Shown: positions 1-8,003, counted from the first letter of the stretch. The stretch is DNA of 22,552 nucleotides from Promethearchaeota archaeon (GCA_019894735.1 JAGXOB010000015.1:1-22552); one strand, 5' to 3'. A program made the numbers and translations. Notes: generated from the sequence alone by a model not told the origin.

Positions 1-62
1 GATAAGCCTATAAATGTGCTTCTCAACGAATATTTTGTATTAATGATTGCCATGATTCTAAG

Positions 63-2378
63 TTAGAGATAAATATCGACATCCTTTTTAGGAAAAATTT
101 TAATGATTTTCAGTAGTCCTGTTCCGATCTTTAGTTTTTCAACTTCTTCAGAGTATAGGGGGTAGTAATCATTAAAAATCTTGTATACGCTATTCCATGC
201 CTTTTGCACTTCAGTTTTCTCTCCTATCTGTTTCCTAAGGTTAGAAAACATGGCTTTAGCTTTTTTACGGGTTAAAAATTTAACGAAATTCTTAATTACT
301 ATAATTCTAAACTTCTTGTAAACTTCAGGTCTAAAATTAGCAAGCGCATAACTTAAATCGTCGTCAGCAATGGGAAAAAAGTTGATTCTCCTGTCTTCAG
401 GTTCGTTGGGGTTTTTGATTAAATCTAGTTCTATATCTCCTTCGCTTATGTTTTCTAATATTGGGTAAAGTTGGCCTGGAGTTATCCTTGTTTCCATTTG
501 AATTTGAGACGCAATCTCTGAAATAGAATAATTGAAGTCAGGATATTTTTCTTGATTTTCAATTCGATAAATATACTCGTTTTTTAGTATTTCCAAAATT
601 GCATTTTTCAACGAGCTTGGGATATCTTTTTGAGTAAATGAGATCGAAAGATCTTTCTGTTTCTGTTCAAACGAAAATTCGTCCTTTTGCTTTTTTGTAT
701 AATCAGTAGCAAGAGAGGATAAGAATCGATCTGAAGCTTTATCATTATCAGCATCGACATTCAAATCAAGTTTTTTAGGTTTTTTCGAAGTCATGGTTGT
801 GTAGAGTCTATCCGACAGATATTTTTTCGCTTTTTTCTGTGCAACAGATTTTTTATCAAATTTTTCCAGAACAGAAGAAAAATCTATAATCTTTTGCCTC
901 CTTCCGTCTTGATCTATTTCATCCGTTAAACTAATATTCATGTCAATGTTGGCTAAATCCTCGACTAAGGCGTAAATTCTGTTTTTCGAGAGTCTCGTAG
1001 CCCTTATTAACTCACGATCTAAAATCTCGAGAGGATAGCCTTCTCCTCTGCGTAAATATTCGCTACGTATTAATTTATAAATTATGTCCATACTTTTTTC
1101 TTCTAGATTAATCGTTTCTTTCTGTAAACGAATAAACATCGATGTTTCGTGCGGTTTTAGATAATAAAATAGTAAAGTACTTCCTAGGAAAATAATCATT
1201 ATTATAGATACAATATACTTATCTGCCATGAAGAATTGGCCTAATGCAGTAACATCTTGATTCGGCACTTGAGTTTGTAACCCAAAACGAGTGAGAGTTT
1301 GAGCAAGAACACACCCTAATACTAACAATATTAAGCCATCTCTTTTAAAAATAAGAAATCTCCATTCTAAAGAACGACCTAATTTTTTTATTATTCTAGA
1401 TAAGAAATACATTGAAAAAGCAAATTCAATAATAAAAATAAACCATACTGTCGAACTACTTGCTCCAACTGTAGCTTTTAATGCTGTGACCGTAACAGGA
1501 TTTAAAATTAAAAACAAGGATAATTGAAATACTTGAAAGAAAAATATAAATAAAACAATCAGTGAGAATGTATAATTATCAAACAGTCCTGCTCGTTTTG
1601 TCTCAGCTCTTCGCCTTGTAAATACAAATTCAAAAATTATAAATAACAACGTTAATATTAAGCTAAAGTAAATTAAGGGCATAATCAAGCGCATTTCTAA
1701 TATATATACTCCTACAGCTTCACTAGGAGCAGAAGGGCCTAGAACATCTAGCGATATATATACTAATAAACCCCTGTAAAATAGCGCTATTACCACTAAT
1801 ACTCCCAATATAAAATATGGAGCTATAAAAGCAATAAATCGACGAAATGCCGAATATTTAGTTATAAACTGTGCTTCAATTTTTGTCGCAAACTTTCTTG
1901 AATACATAAAAAATCTAATACTCAATAAAATAAGCCATATTGTTGATAATCCTAAGAGATAACTAATGAAATTAGTATTAATACTATAAATGAAAAAAAA
2001 GAATATATGGAATCCGGAAATAATACTTACATACAATACAACTTGCTTTATTAGCGAATGTTTTTCAAAAATGAAAACTCTGATCATATCATTGCTGTAT
2101 AGTATAGATAATGTAAGAAAAAAAGCTACTAATGCATTTCCAAATACGAAAGGATTTCCAAAAGTGAGAAAATTTAGATAATCCCCTGGAAAATTAATCC
2201 CTATTAAAATTAAAAAGGAGTAGATTAAAAAAATCGCGTATAATCCAAAGAACTTCTTTTCTGCAAAGTATGATTTTGAGGGTTCTTGCCCCTCTACATA
2301 TAAATCTTGAACAAAGATTTTTCGAATATTCTGCTCTAGAGATGTTTTTATTTTAGCAATATTATCTTTAGCTTTCAT
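63..2378 (-). CDS. Polytopic membrane protein with two cytosolic winged-helix-like modules
   Basis: I do not recognise a named family. Residues about 43-408 contain roughly ten hydrophobic membrane segments (for example 43-65, 76-95, 108-133, 183-210, 229-253, 270-293, 305-328, 345-365 and 386-408). The remaining 360 residues are soluble and charged. Two stretches there, about 430-500 and 590-670, look like copies of one helix-turn-helix module: each runs from a leucine-rich helix with an E-Y pair, through a Y-P turn and two short helices, to an R-R-x-x-x-x-F strand. This resembles winged-helix domains, so I infer a membrane-anchored sensor or regulator that binds DNA or a protein at the cytosolic face. 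A lysine-rich linker (about 505-590) separates the modules. The ATG start at 2378 sits next to a divergent promoter region. The reading frame is certain; the function is not. Confidence 0.85.
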   Translation of the reverse strand: MKAKDNIAKIKTSLEQNIRKIFVQDLYVEGQEPSKSYFAEKKFFGLYAIFLIYSFLILIGINFPGDYLNFLTFGNPFVFGNALVAFFLTLSILYSNDMIRVFIFEKHSLIKQVVLYVSIISGFHIFFFFIYSINTNFISYLLGLSTIWLILLSIRFFMYSRKFATKIEAQFITKYSAFRRFIAFIAPYFILGVLVVIALFYRGLLVYISLDVLGPSAPSEAVGVYILEMRLIMPLIYFSLILTLLFIIFEFVFTRRRAETKRAGLFDNYTFSLIVLFIFFFQVFQLSLFLILNPVTVTALKATVGASSSTVWFIFIIEFAFSMYFLSRIIKKLGRSLEWRFLIFKRDGLILLVLGCVLAQTLTRFGLQTQVPNQDVTALGQFFMADKYIVSIIMIIFLGSTLLFYYLKPHETSMFIRLQKETINLEEKSMDIIYKLIRSEYLRRGEGYPLEILDRELIRATRLSKNRIYALVEDLANIDMNISLTDEIDQDGRRQKIIDFSSVLEKFDKKSVAQKKAKKYLSDRLYTTMTSKKPKKLDLNVDADNDKASDRFLSSLATDYTKKQKDEFSFEQKQKDLSISFTQKDIPSSLKNAILEILKNEYIYRIENQEKYPDFNYSISEIASQIQMETRITPGQLYPILENISEGDIELDLIKNPNEPEDRRINFFPIADDDLSYALANFRPEVYKKFRIIVIKNFVKFLTRKKAKAMFSNLRKQIGEKTEVQKAWNSVYKIFNDYYPLYSEEVEKLKIGTGLLKIIKIFPKKDVDIYL

Positions 2379-2513
2379 TTTCTTCTAAAATGTAAGTTTC
2401 TTAAGGGTAAATGTTTTGTTAAAAAAAAAAATTGTTATTTTTCGTATATGCATTGAAAGAAAAATAGTTTTTTATTCTCAATACTTTTCTAGACTAAATC
2501 GATTTTGTAGCTT

Positions 2514-2525
2514 AAAATTTAAAAG
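2514..2525 (+). promoter_or_regulatory. TATA-box promoter of the 95-residue gene
   Basis: A run ending in TTTAAAAG is centred about 25 bases before the ATG at 2546. This is the usual archaeal TATA-to-start distance, so the transcript should be leaderless or nearly so. Confidence 0.4.
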
Positions 2526-2545
2526 GACTTTATTATTATATTATA

Positions 2546-2833
2546 ATGCACATGGATAAACAACCAGAGAAACAAGATAAAGAAACCTTGATAAACCTTG
2601 TCAAACAAGGTATTGAAATGTTAGCTGAAAGGAATATTTCAAATGTAGTAATTTTGTCTTCTTATAAAATAAACTCAGTATTAAAAGATAATTACGGCGT
2701 TGATATTAAAGTTGACAGGATAGGTCGAGTTTTAAGTATTGTAGCTAAAAAAAATCAGCTTAAACGACTATCTACTCAGATCCCGAAATATAAATTACAG
2801 ATATCGAAAGTTTCGGCACTTCAATATTATTAA
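2546..2833 (+). CDS. Small 95-residue protein, possibly a single winged-helix domain
   Basis: I cannot assign a family. The first 15 residues are charged and probably disordered. Residues 16-85 show helix-helix-helix-then-basic-segment spacing: a helix ending A-E-R-N, a second after N-V-V-I-L-S, a third around D-R-I-G-R-V-L, then a K-K-N-x-L-K-R tail and two short strands. This fits a small winged-helix DNA-binding protein, as an inference only. There are no cysteines, no membrane segment and no C-terminal Gly-Gly. A second in-frame ATG two codons downstream could also serve as the start. The gene is divergent from the membrane protein with winged-helix-like modules and convergent with the MPN operon, so it is probably transcribed alone. 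Confidence 0.7.
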   Translation: MHMDKQPEKQDKETLINLVKQGIEMLAERNISNVVILSSYKINSVLKDNYGVDIKVDRIGRVLSIVAKKNQLKRLSTQIPKYKLQISKVSALQYY

Positions 2834-2926
2834 TAACCAATTTGACTAAATACCACTCTAAATCGTTAAAGAATCTTTGTATTCTAAACCACAATTAACT
2901 AAATTAAATAATAAAAGTAATTTTAG

Positions 2927-4309
2927 TTATTTTTTAACATTCCTGAAGTCTGGAATTATTGATTGAAGTCTTTCTATTAATTCTTCAAGCTCAGCGAAGT
3001 CATTATTAAAAGTTTCGAGATCTGAAATTATTTTATCATAATTAGTACTCAAACTTATTTCGAAGGGGTGATTAATAGCACTCATTCCTTTTAACATATC
3101 AATCGAGAGATTTTCGACTAAATATGTTAAATTAGAGATTTGATTGGTCGACTTCTCAACGCTCTCTTTAATCTTCTTATCTTGCATTGAAAGTTCATAC
3201 AATTTATTAATGGTTTCATTCAGATCTTTCTTTATAGCTTTAGAGATAGATTCGATGCTTTGTTCTAAGTTTTTATTGATTTCACTTGCTAGAACTTCTT
3301 TAATCTTGTTTGCACTAGTTTTTAATTCCTCTTGGCCTTCGATACGCTTCTTTATGTATCTCTCGATTTTCTCTTTATATTCGTCAATTCTTTCTTTAAA
3401 ATTGAGATCAATCCATTTTTCTACTTTTTCAAAACCATGATTTATTGCTAGGTTCATGTTTGCTAGAGAATCGTTAATTTTATTTAAACCAATTAGCGCT
3501 CCATCGTTAAATTCCGTAGACCATGTTTCTAACTCCGTTTTGTAGTTATTTAAGACTAAGTTAGAAAAATTTTGTAACCCCTTCTTAACACCCTCTACAA
3601 CAGGTTCAATATTTGGATATTTTAAATCATTATCTGAATCCAATGGACCCAAAGACATCGGAATTTCTTGAAGATCAGGGGGAGTTTGATCGTTTATCTC
3701 TAATTTCTCACGAATTATTATGGGGTTTTTTGTTTGACCATATTCGACGAGTTTTTGAACCCATCTATAAAAATCTAAAGATGTGGGCGCTTCTATTTCA
3801 TATTTTACGCTAATAGTGTTACTTTTCTCTCCCTTTTTGGGATCTTCAAGTCGAAAGACTTCCAAACCGAAATTCTTTCCTTTTTTGAGTTTGGAATGAT
3901 CAAAAACAATTCCAAATCCGTTAGAATTTTGTTCATTCTGAAAATAAACATGATTTTTTTTGTCGACATCAGAAAAGAAAAGCGACTTACTGTCTGGATG
4001 GCTGTGGTACCACCCTAATACTTCAAGGTTCTCGTTTTTTGCCTCATCTTTGGTTTGAGCTAGAATATTGTGAACTTTTTCGGAAAATCCTAATTCAACA
4101 ATGTCTCCATGAGTTATAGGAATAGCCCGATTTACTTTAATATTGTTATTATTAGGATCTCTACTGCCTAAGCAAAATCCCAAAACTTGATCATTATAAT
4201 CTAGTGAAACATTGGCAAACCTTAAGACATGAGAAAGCATGTCGTTAAACGCACTCATGTTTATGAAAATTTTTCCATTTTCACCTGCTGCTTTTTTATC
4301 GTCAGTCAT
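2927..4309 (-). CDS. MPN-domain protein with coiled-coil tail, predicted catalytically inactive (MPN-)
   Basis: An N-terminal MPN/JAMM domain (about 14-180) is followed by a long alpha-helical, coiled-coil-prone tail (about 230-455). The zinc ligands appear present: H102, H104 and D116, in a G-W-Y-H-S-H-P context. However, the position that should carry the general-base Glu of the first strand is Gln41 (codon CAA at 4187-4189). In JAMM enzymes that Glu activates the zinc-bound water, so isopeptidase activity is unlikely. The loop between H104 and S113 is one residue longer than in Rpn11-type motifs. Beyond the MPN domain it still aligns with the upstream neighbour (shared E-P-V...G-L/I...F patch near the start of the tail), so the two are paralogues. 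Its ATG lies two bases after the neighbour's stop, with a GGAGG 12 bases upstream of the ATG, implying translation from one mRNA. I infer a structural or regulatory partner of the upstream enzyme, as Rpn8, CSN6 or Abraxas are for their active partners. Confidence 0.88.
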   Translation of the reverse strand: MTDDKKAAGENGKIFINMSAFNDMLSHVLRFANVSLDYNDQVLGFCLGSRDPNNNNIKVNRAIPITHGDIVELGFSEKVHNILAQTKDEAKNENLEVLGWYHSHPDSKSLFFSDVDKKNHVYFQNEQNSNGFGIVFDHSKLKKGKNFGLEVFRLEDPKKGEKSNTISVKYEIEAPTSLDFYRWVQKLVEYGQTKNPIIIREKLEINDQTPPDLQEIPMSLGPLDSDNDLKYPNIEPVVEGVKKGLQNFSNLVLNNYKTELETWSTEFNDGALIGLNKINDSLANMNLAINHGFEKVEKWIDLNFKERIDEYKEKIERYIKKRIEGQEELKTSANKIKEVLASEINKNLEQSIESISKAIKKDLNETINKLYELSMQDKKIKESVEKSTNQISNLTYLVENLSIDMLKGMSAINHPFEISLSTNYDKIISDLETFNNDFAELEELIERLQSIIPDFRNVKK

Positions 4310-4311
4310 CC

Positions 4312-5766
4312 TTAATCAGTACCTCCTTTTTCAAGTTCTTTAATTTTTGATAAGAGTTGTTTTTTTTCTGATTCTAATTTGTTAATTTTCTCAAAAATAG
4401 GTGTTTTTGTACCTTCCAAAATTAAAACTGCAGCTTTCAAGTTTGTCAAGAATTTCTGCGATTTGTTACTCAAATCAGTAAGGATATTTAATGTCTTATT
4501 GTGTTTCTTTGACGTAGCATCAGAAGTTTCTTTTTGCATTTTTTTAATTTTTTCAAGAATGGTTTCCTTTATAGCAGTGATTTTATCTGATAAGGAGTTT
4601 AAGGAAGTCTCAATTTTTTCCAGATTATCTAAATTAAATGAGATATTACCATTGAAATCTACTATCTTCTTGTGGCACTCGTTATAATCTCTTGAAAAAT
4701 CGTTTTTTAATCCGTCAAACTTCTCTTTAAATAGGGTACTTACCTTCTCTTCAACTATTTCTTTTATTTCGTTTAAGATAGTAATAATTTCTCCTTGATA
4801 CAGATCAATTTGGTCTAAAAAATCGTCAACATAACCTTCTGCATTAAATAATTCAGCATTTAAATCGTCTTTATATTTCCTTTGTATTTTGTCAATCCCC
4901 GTATTTATTAGTTCTTTTAGTTGGTTTAAATTTGTACTAATTTCTATATTGTTACTTTCAATTTCACCTGAAATATTTGTGCTGATAGAATTAAGGAAAT
5001 CTATTAAAGGCGTTAAGGATAATTCTAAAAAATTAGCGATCCCTATTTGAAAAGATTCTATTACCTTACGCTGATCGATTACAGGTTCTTTAAATTGTAA
5101 CTGATTGAGTTCAGGAACTTTTACATCTCCGAACATGTCAGCGGTCTCATTTTCTTCGATAATGGGAGGTTCTTTTGTATGAACACAATTAATTAATTCT
5201 ACTATTTTGAAATAATATTCAAGGCTATCTGGGGGTTCTACTACCGCTGTAACTTGATGAACGCTTGAATCTCTGACATTTGTAGGGTTCGTTAAACGGA
5301 TAGCTCTAAACCCGGGATCATCAGGGCTGTCCAAATAAGCGTGATCAAACACTAAGGCTATTCCACTAGGATTTAATTCATTTTGCCATCCAAATTGATT
5401 CTTAACATCTGTTGGTGAAAAGAAGATTTGGTGTTGGAATAAATCGGGGTGGCTATGATACCAACCAACCATGAACCAGTTTTTTTCTAAATACATGGAA
5501 TTGGCTTTTTCAAAAAATATATAATCGTTAATTGAAAATTCAACTTCTACGCTACTCCCGTGGGAAATAGGTACTACATCCTCTATTATTACATTCTTAA
5601 ATTTTTTATCTTCACCTTCTTCGAGATGTCCAATGAGAACACCCATAACTTCAATACACTGAGAATGACTTCTAGCTTTATTCCCAAAACGAAAAACGTG
5701 CAGAATCATTTTATAATAAGCGTCAGGTTTAATCTTAACTACGCTACTATCTACATCTTTCCCCAT
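4312..5766 (-). CDS. JAMM/MPN+ metalloprotease-like protein with long coiled-coil tail
   Basis: Residues about 10-180 form an MPN domain of the Rpn11/BRCC36/CSN5 superfamily, zinc isopeptidases that remove ubiquitin-like modifiers. All catalytic positions are visible: E39 in the I-E-V-M-G strand, H104 and H106 in G-W-Y-H-S-H-P, then S117 and D120. The loop between H106 and S117 has ten residues where seven is standard. The A-L-V-F-D strand and the D-P-G-F-R-A-I-R-L strand that close the domain are also clear. A linker (about 180-225) leads into about 250 residues of helix with heptad-like hydrophobic spacing, ending in a strongly charged coiled coil. Archaeal JAMM proteins are usually short and lack such a tail, whereas BRCC36, Rpn11 and CSN5 carry C-terminal helices for dimerisation. 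It is the first gene of a two-gene operon with an inactive paralogue. The real substrate is unknown; activity is inferred from the motif. Confidence 0.9.
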   Translation of the reverse strand: MGKDVDSSVVKIKPDAYYKMILHVFRFGNKARSHSQCIEVMGVLIGHLEEGEDKKFKNVIIEDVVPISHGSSVEVEFSINDYIFFEKANSMYLEKNWFMVGWYHSHPDLFQHQIFFSPTDVKNQFGWQNELNPSGIALVFDHAYLDSPDDPGFRAIRLTNPTNVRDSSVHQVTAVVEPPDSLEYYFKIVELINCVHTKEPPIIEENETADMFGDVKVPELNQLQFKEPVIDQRKVIESFQIGIANFLELSLTPLIDFLNSISTNISGEIESNNIEISTNLNQLKELINTGIDKIQRKYKDDLNAELFNAEGYVDDFLDQIDLYQGEIITILNEIKEIVEEKVSTLFKEKFDGLKNDFSRDYNECHKKIVDFNGNISFNLDNLEKIETSLNSLSDKITAIKETILEKIKKMQKETSDATSKKHNKTLNILTDLSNKSQKFLTNLKAAVLILEGTKTPIFEKINKLESEKKQLLSKIKELEKGGTD

Positions 5767-5812
5767 ATTTACTCACTTAAACTTTTAGTACCTGAAAAAG
5801 TATCATTATTAG

Positions 5813-5824
5813 ATTTATATTTTT
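5813..5824 (-). promoter_or_regulatory. TATA-box promoter of the MPN+/MPN- operon
   Basis: On the minus strand this reads AAAAATATAAAT, a good archaeal TATA element preceded by an A/T-rich BRE-like stretch. It lies about 50 bases upstream of the ATG at 5766, which predicts a short leader of about 25 bases. Confidence 0.4.
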
Positions 5825-5967
5825 AACAATTAAAATTTTGAGCAATTAATATAAATGTATAGTAAATGATAATTTATTCTTCTTTTTCATTTATATCTTT
5901 TTTTTCTTCTTAAAATTTTAGTAAAAATGTAATGATCCCTAAATATCAAAAAATGTTTGAAGATTTA

Positions 5968-6015
5968 TAGTTACAAGCAATTGTAAAAAGGAATAATAAA
6001 ATAAAATGTATTAAA
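5968..6015 (-). terminator. T-rich terminator-like tract after the zinc-ribbon gene
   Basis: Read on the minus strand, the bases after the stop codon at 6016 contain successive runs of four to five T. Such oligo-T runs, without a required hairpin, are the usual archaeal termination signal. It separates this gene from the downstream MPN operon on the same strand. Confidence 0.3.
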
Positions 6016-6660
6016 TTAGTGCGGTAGAGGTTTTCCGCAGTAGGGACAGAACTTCCACCCTAAATCTTTCCCACAATGAGGACAAAATGTCGAGCTTTCG
6101 GCCTCCTCTCCTTTTGGAATTTGTGGTAGCTCTCTTGTTGTTTTCAAGGTTGAAGTAGTAGAATACTCTGCATGTACTTTCTCTTCTTCTTTTTTGTATT
6201 TCATTCTTTCTTGGAACGCTTGACGTTTTTCATCATCTAACTCTTGGACCGATTTCATCCCCTCTTCTTTAACCCATCCTGTTACGACAGGTCTTTTTAG
6301 TTCGCTAACAGGAACTTTTTCTAACTCTACTTTTTTAGCCTCCGAAATGGGAGCTACAACTTTCTTTTCATCCCTCTTTGTTATCGCTTGTTTTGTTAAG
6401 GCTTGTACGGTTTTCATAATTTGGTGAGGATTAATATTTGGAATTGCTACTGTCCTCAATACCCAACCTACGATAAGGTTTTGATTGGGGAAACCCATCT
6501 CACTCATATCTTCATCTTTATAGACATATGATTCTAATAAAGAATTGCCCTTTAACAAACGAGATGCCCACTTTCCATTTATGAGTCCTAACTGAATTCT
6601 ATACGAAGTTCCAGGGATTCCTAATTGGCTACTAAGGGGTTCAAATCCTTTTTCAGAAAT
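6016..6660 (-). CDS. Zinc-ribbon protein with conserved-looking N-terminal domain; start codon probably ATT
   Basis: The C-terminus holds a C-P-x-C-x8-C-P-x-C zinc ribbon (four Cys within the last 22 residues), linked by a charged, probably disordered segment to a globular N-terminal region of about 90 residues. That region includes a G-I-P-G-T-S-Y-R motif and a G-F-P-N-Q-N-L-I-V-G-W-V patch. I do not recognise the N-terminal domain. The first conventional start in frame (TTG at 6558) would cut this domain in half. The frame stays open, with protein-like composition, back to a TAA at 6664-6666, with no ATG, GTG or TTG between. A TATA box at 6680-6690 places transcription start near 6659, matching ATT codons at 6661-6663 and 6658-6660, so I chose leaderless ATT initiation. 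An alternative is a one-base indel in the A-run near 6645-6650. The gene is divergent from the third MPN gene. A binding or adaptor role is inference. Confidence 0.7.
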   Translation of the reverse strand: MSEKGFEPLSSQLGIPGTSYRIQLGLINGKWASRLLKGNSLLESYVYKDEDMSEMGFPNQNLIVGWVLRTVAIPNINPHQIMKTVQALTKQAITKRDEKKVVAPISEAKKVELEKVPVSELKRPVVTGWVKEEGMKSVQELDDEKRQAFQERMKYKKEEEKVHAEYSTTSTLKTTRELPQIPKGEEAESSTFCPHCGKDLGWKFCPYCGKPLPH

Positions 6661-6679
6661 AATTTAATCAACTCTATTT

Positions 6680-6690
6680 GGTATAAATTC
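6680..6690 (-). promoter_or_regulatory. TATA-box promoter of the zinc-ribbon gene
   Basis: The minus strand reads GAATTTATACC, centred about 26 bases from the proposed ATT start near 6660. It abuts the inverted repeat at 6692-6714. Confidence 0.4.
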
Positions 6691-6691
6691 T

Positions 6692-6714
6692 AATCAGTTG
6701 AAATCAGACTGATT
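6692..6714. promoter_or_regulatory. Inverted repeat, candidate operator
   Basis: AATCAGT (6692-6698) and its exact reverse complement ACTGATT (6708-6714) flank a nine-base spacer that itself contains ATCAG. The element lies one base upstream of the zinc-ribbon TATA box, over the position of its BRE, and between two divergent genes. A dimeric repressor bound here could block TFB. This is inference from position and symmetry; a 7-base palindrome can arise by chance in such AT-rich DNA. Confidence 0.3.
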
Positions 6715-6837
6715 TAATGAAATAATAATATTATGATAAATTTTGACTTTAAATAATTTTATGTTCAACCAACCATAATCAATTTTTCAGCAGTAATAAT
6801 ATTTATGGTTGAATACTCCCTCGCCTACAAAATCGGG

Positions 6838-6846
6838 TATTATAAG
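6838..6846 (+). promoter_or_regulatory. TATA-box promoter of the third MPN gene
   Basis: TATTATAAG is centred about 24 bases upstream of the ATG at 6866, consistent with a leaderless transcript. This is the reason for preferring that start over the TTG at 6809. Confidence 0.35.
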
Positions 6847-6865
6847 CAAAAATAAAAACATAAAT

Positions 6866-7906
6866 ATGTGTAGTGGTATTAATTGTTCAAATACTATCGT
6901 TAAAATACAAACTATGACAGTTATTATCCCAAAAGAGGTGTACTTTACTGTTGTCGCAGCTTGTGTAAGATTTGCTAACAGAAAAAGACCTAAAGAGGAT
7001 TGGAAAGAAGTAAGTGGAATTTTTACAGGGAAATATATTGAAAATAAAAATGGTAAAGACCTTTATGTTTCAGCATCTTATCCAATAATGCATGATACAT
7101 TTGATCCCAATGATGCCAGTGTTGACGAATCTGATCCTCGTACTGTAATTGACGGTTACGAATATTCTGATGAAGACCACGAATCTTTTGCTTTAATTGA
7201 TGAAGATGCTTTTTCAAGAGGTGAATTCACTGTTGGTTGGTGGCATAGTCACCCTGGATTTAAAGTTATGCTTTCGGGATTTGGAGATCGCAAAACTACT
7301 ATCTCCTATCAAGCTCATAATCCTCTAGCAATTGCTCTCGTTTTTAATCCTGATAGATTAGTAAGACAAATAGAGCTCCCACAAAAAGCAGGTGATCCAG
7401 TTAAGCAGTTGAGAAGCGATCCCGGTTTTAAAATTTTCAGAATGGAAGATCCAAACGATAGATATAGTAATTTTTACGAAGTAGAATATATTATTGAAGG
7501 ATTTGAGGATAATGAGCATGTGGTAAGAAAGGCTCAGAAGTTGGCTATTGACATAACTAATTTTTTTTCTGGTGAAGATATATTTGAAACTTACGATAAA
7601 TTTATCAATAATAGGATTAACGAACTAAATTCGCGTTTACAAGGGATTGAAGAATATTTAACTACTTTAGCTCGAAAAGGAGAAGCTCATAGAGTAATTG
7701 AAGTTTTGAACAGTCAAACTCGAGATATCAGAAAATTCATTGCTGAAACTTTTATTAAGGTTGAGAGCATTAGACAATTTAAAAACTACTTAGAATATAA
7801 AGAAAGATCAAAAATAGTCCCCCTTATTGAAGAAATACTAGCTAAATGGGATGAAACTGTTGCTCAATTAAATATTAAACTCACAGAAATAGCTAAAAAA
7901 TTTTGA
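6866..7906 (+). CDS. JAMM/MPN-domain protein, third paralogue, with helical tail
   Basis: This is an MPN domain with the catalytic Glu (E48 in K-E-V-S-G) and a G-W-W-H-S-H-P-G-F motif (H127, H129) very like Rpn11. After the histidines the loop to S137 has the standard seven residues, but the Asp that should follow by S-x-x-D is one residue late (S-G-F-G-D, D141), so the third metal ligand needs checking. A strongly acidic insertion of about 25 residues (about 78-112) sits between the Glu strand and the His motif and is absent from the two paralogues at 2927-5766. The closing strands (A-L-V-F-N and D-P-G-F-K-I-F-R-M-E-D-P) match those paralogues. The tail (about 220-346) is helical but shorter than theirs. 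Possible starts are TTG 6809, ATG 6866 and ATG 6914. The last begins exactly at the first MPN strand; I chose 6866 from its TATA spacing. It is followed by the AAA/VWA gene, which has its own promoter. Confidence 0.88.
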   Translation: MCSGINCSNTIVKIQTMTVIIPKEVYFTVVAACVRFANRKRPKEDWKEVSGIFTGKYIENKNGKDLYVSASYPIMHDTFDPNDASVDESDPRTVIDGYEYSDEDHESFALIDEDAFSRGEFTVGWWHSHPGFKVMLSGFGDRKTTISYQAHNPLAIALVFNPDRLVRQIELPQKAGDPVKQLRSDPGFKIFRMEDPNDRYSNFYEVEYIIEGFEDNEHVVRKAQKLAIDITNFFSGEDIFETYDKFINNRINELNSRLQGIEEYLTTLARKGEAHRVIEVLNSQTRDIRKFIAETFIKVESIRQFKNYLEYKERSKIVPLIEEILAKWDETVAQLNIKLTEIAKKF

Positions 7907-8003
7907 AAATCATCTAATTTTCTCAATCTGTTAAGTTTTGAGATTCTTATTTTTAATCTATTGTTTAAAGGGGAAATATTTATTTGAATTATTGGTTTCT
8001 CTA

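Noticed and set aside
2546..2833. Small protein next to deubiquitinase-like genes, considered as a ubiquitin-like modifier
   Set aside because: No C-terminal Gly-Gly, no beta-grasp strand order, and mostly helical with a basic segment.
4379..4687. Plus-strand open frames inside the MPN genes and the first membrane protein (also 3144-3440, 3613-3813, 5560-5826, 1990-2181)
   Set aside because: They lie opposite clear MPN, coiled-coil or membrane coding sequence and have shadow-like composition with no promoter.
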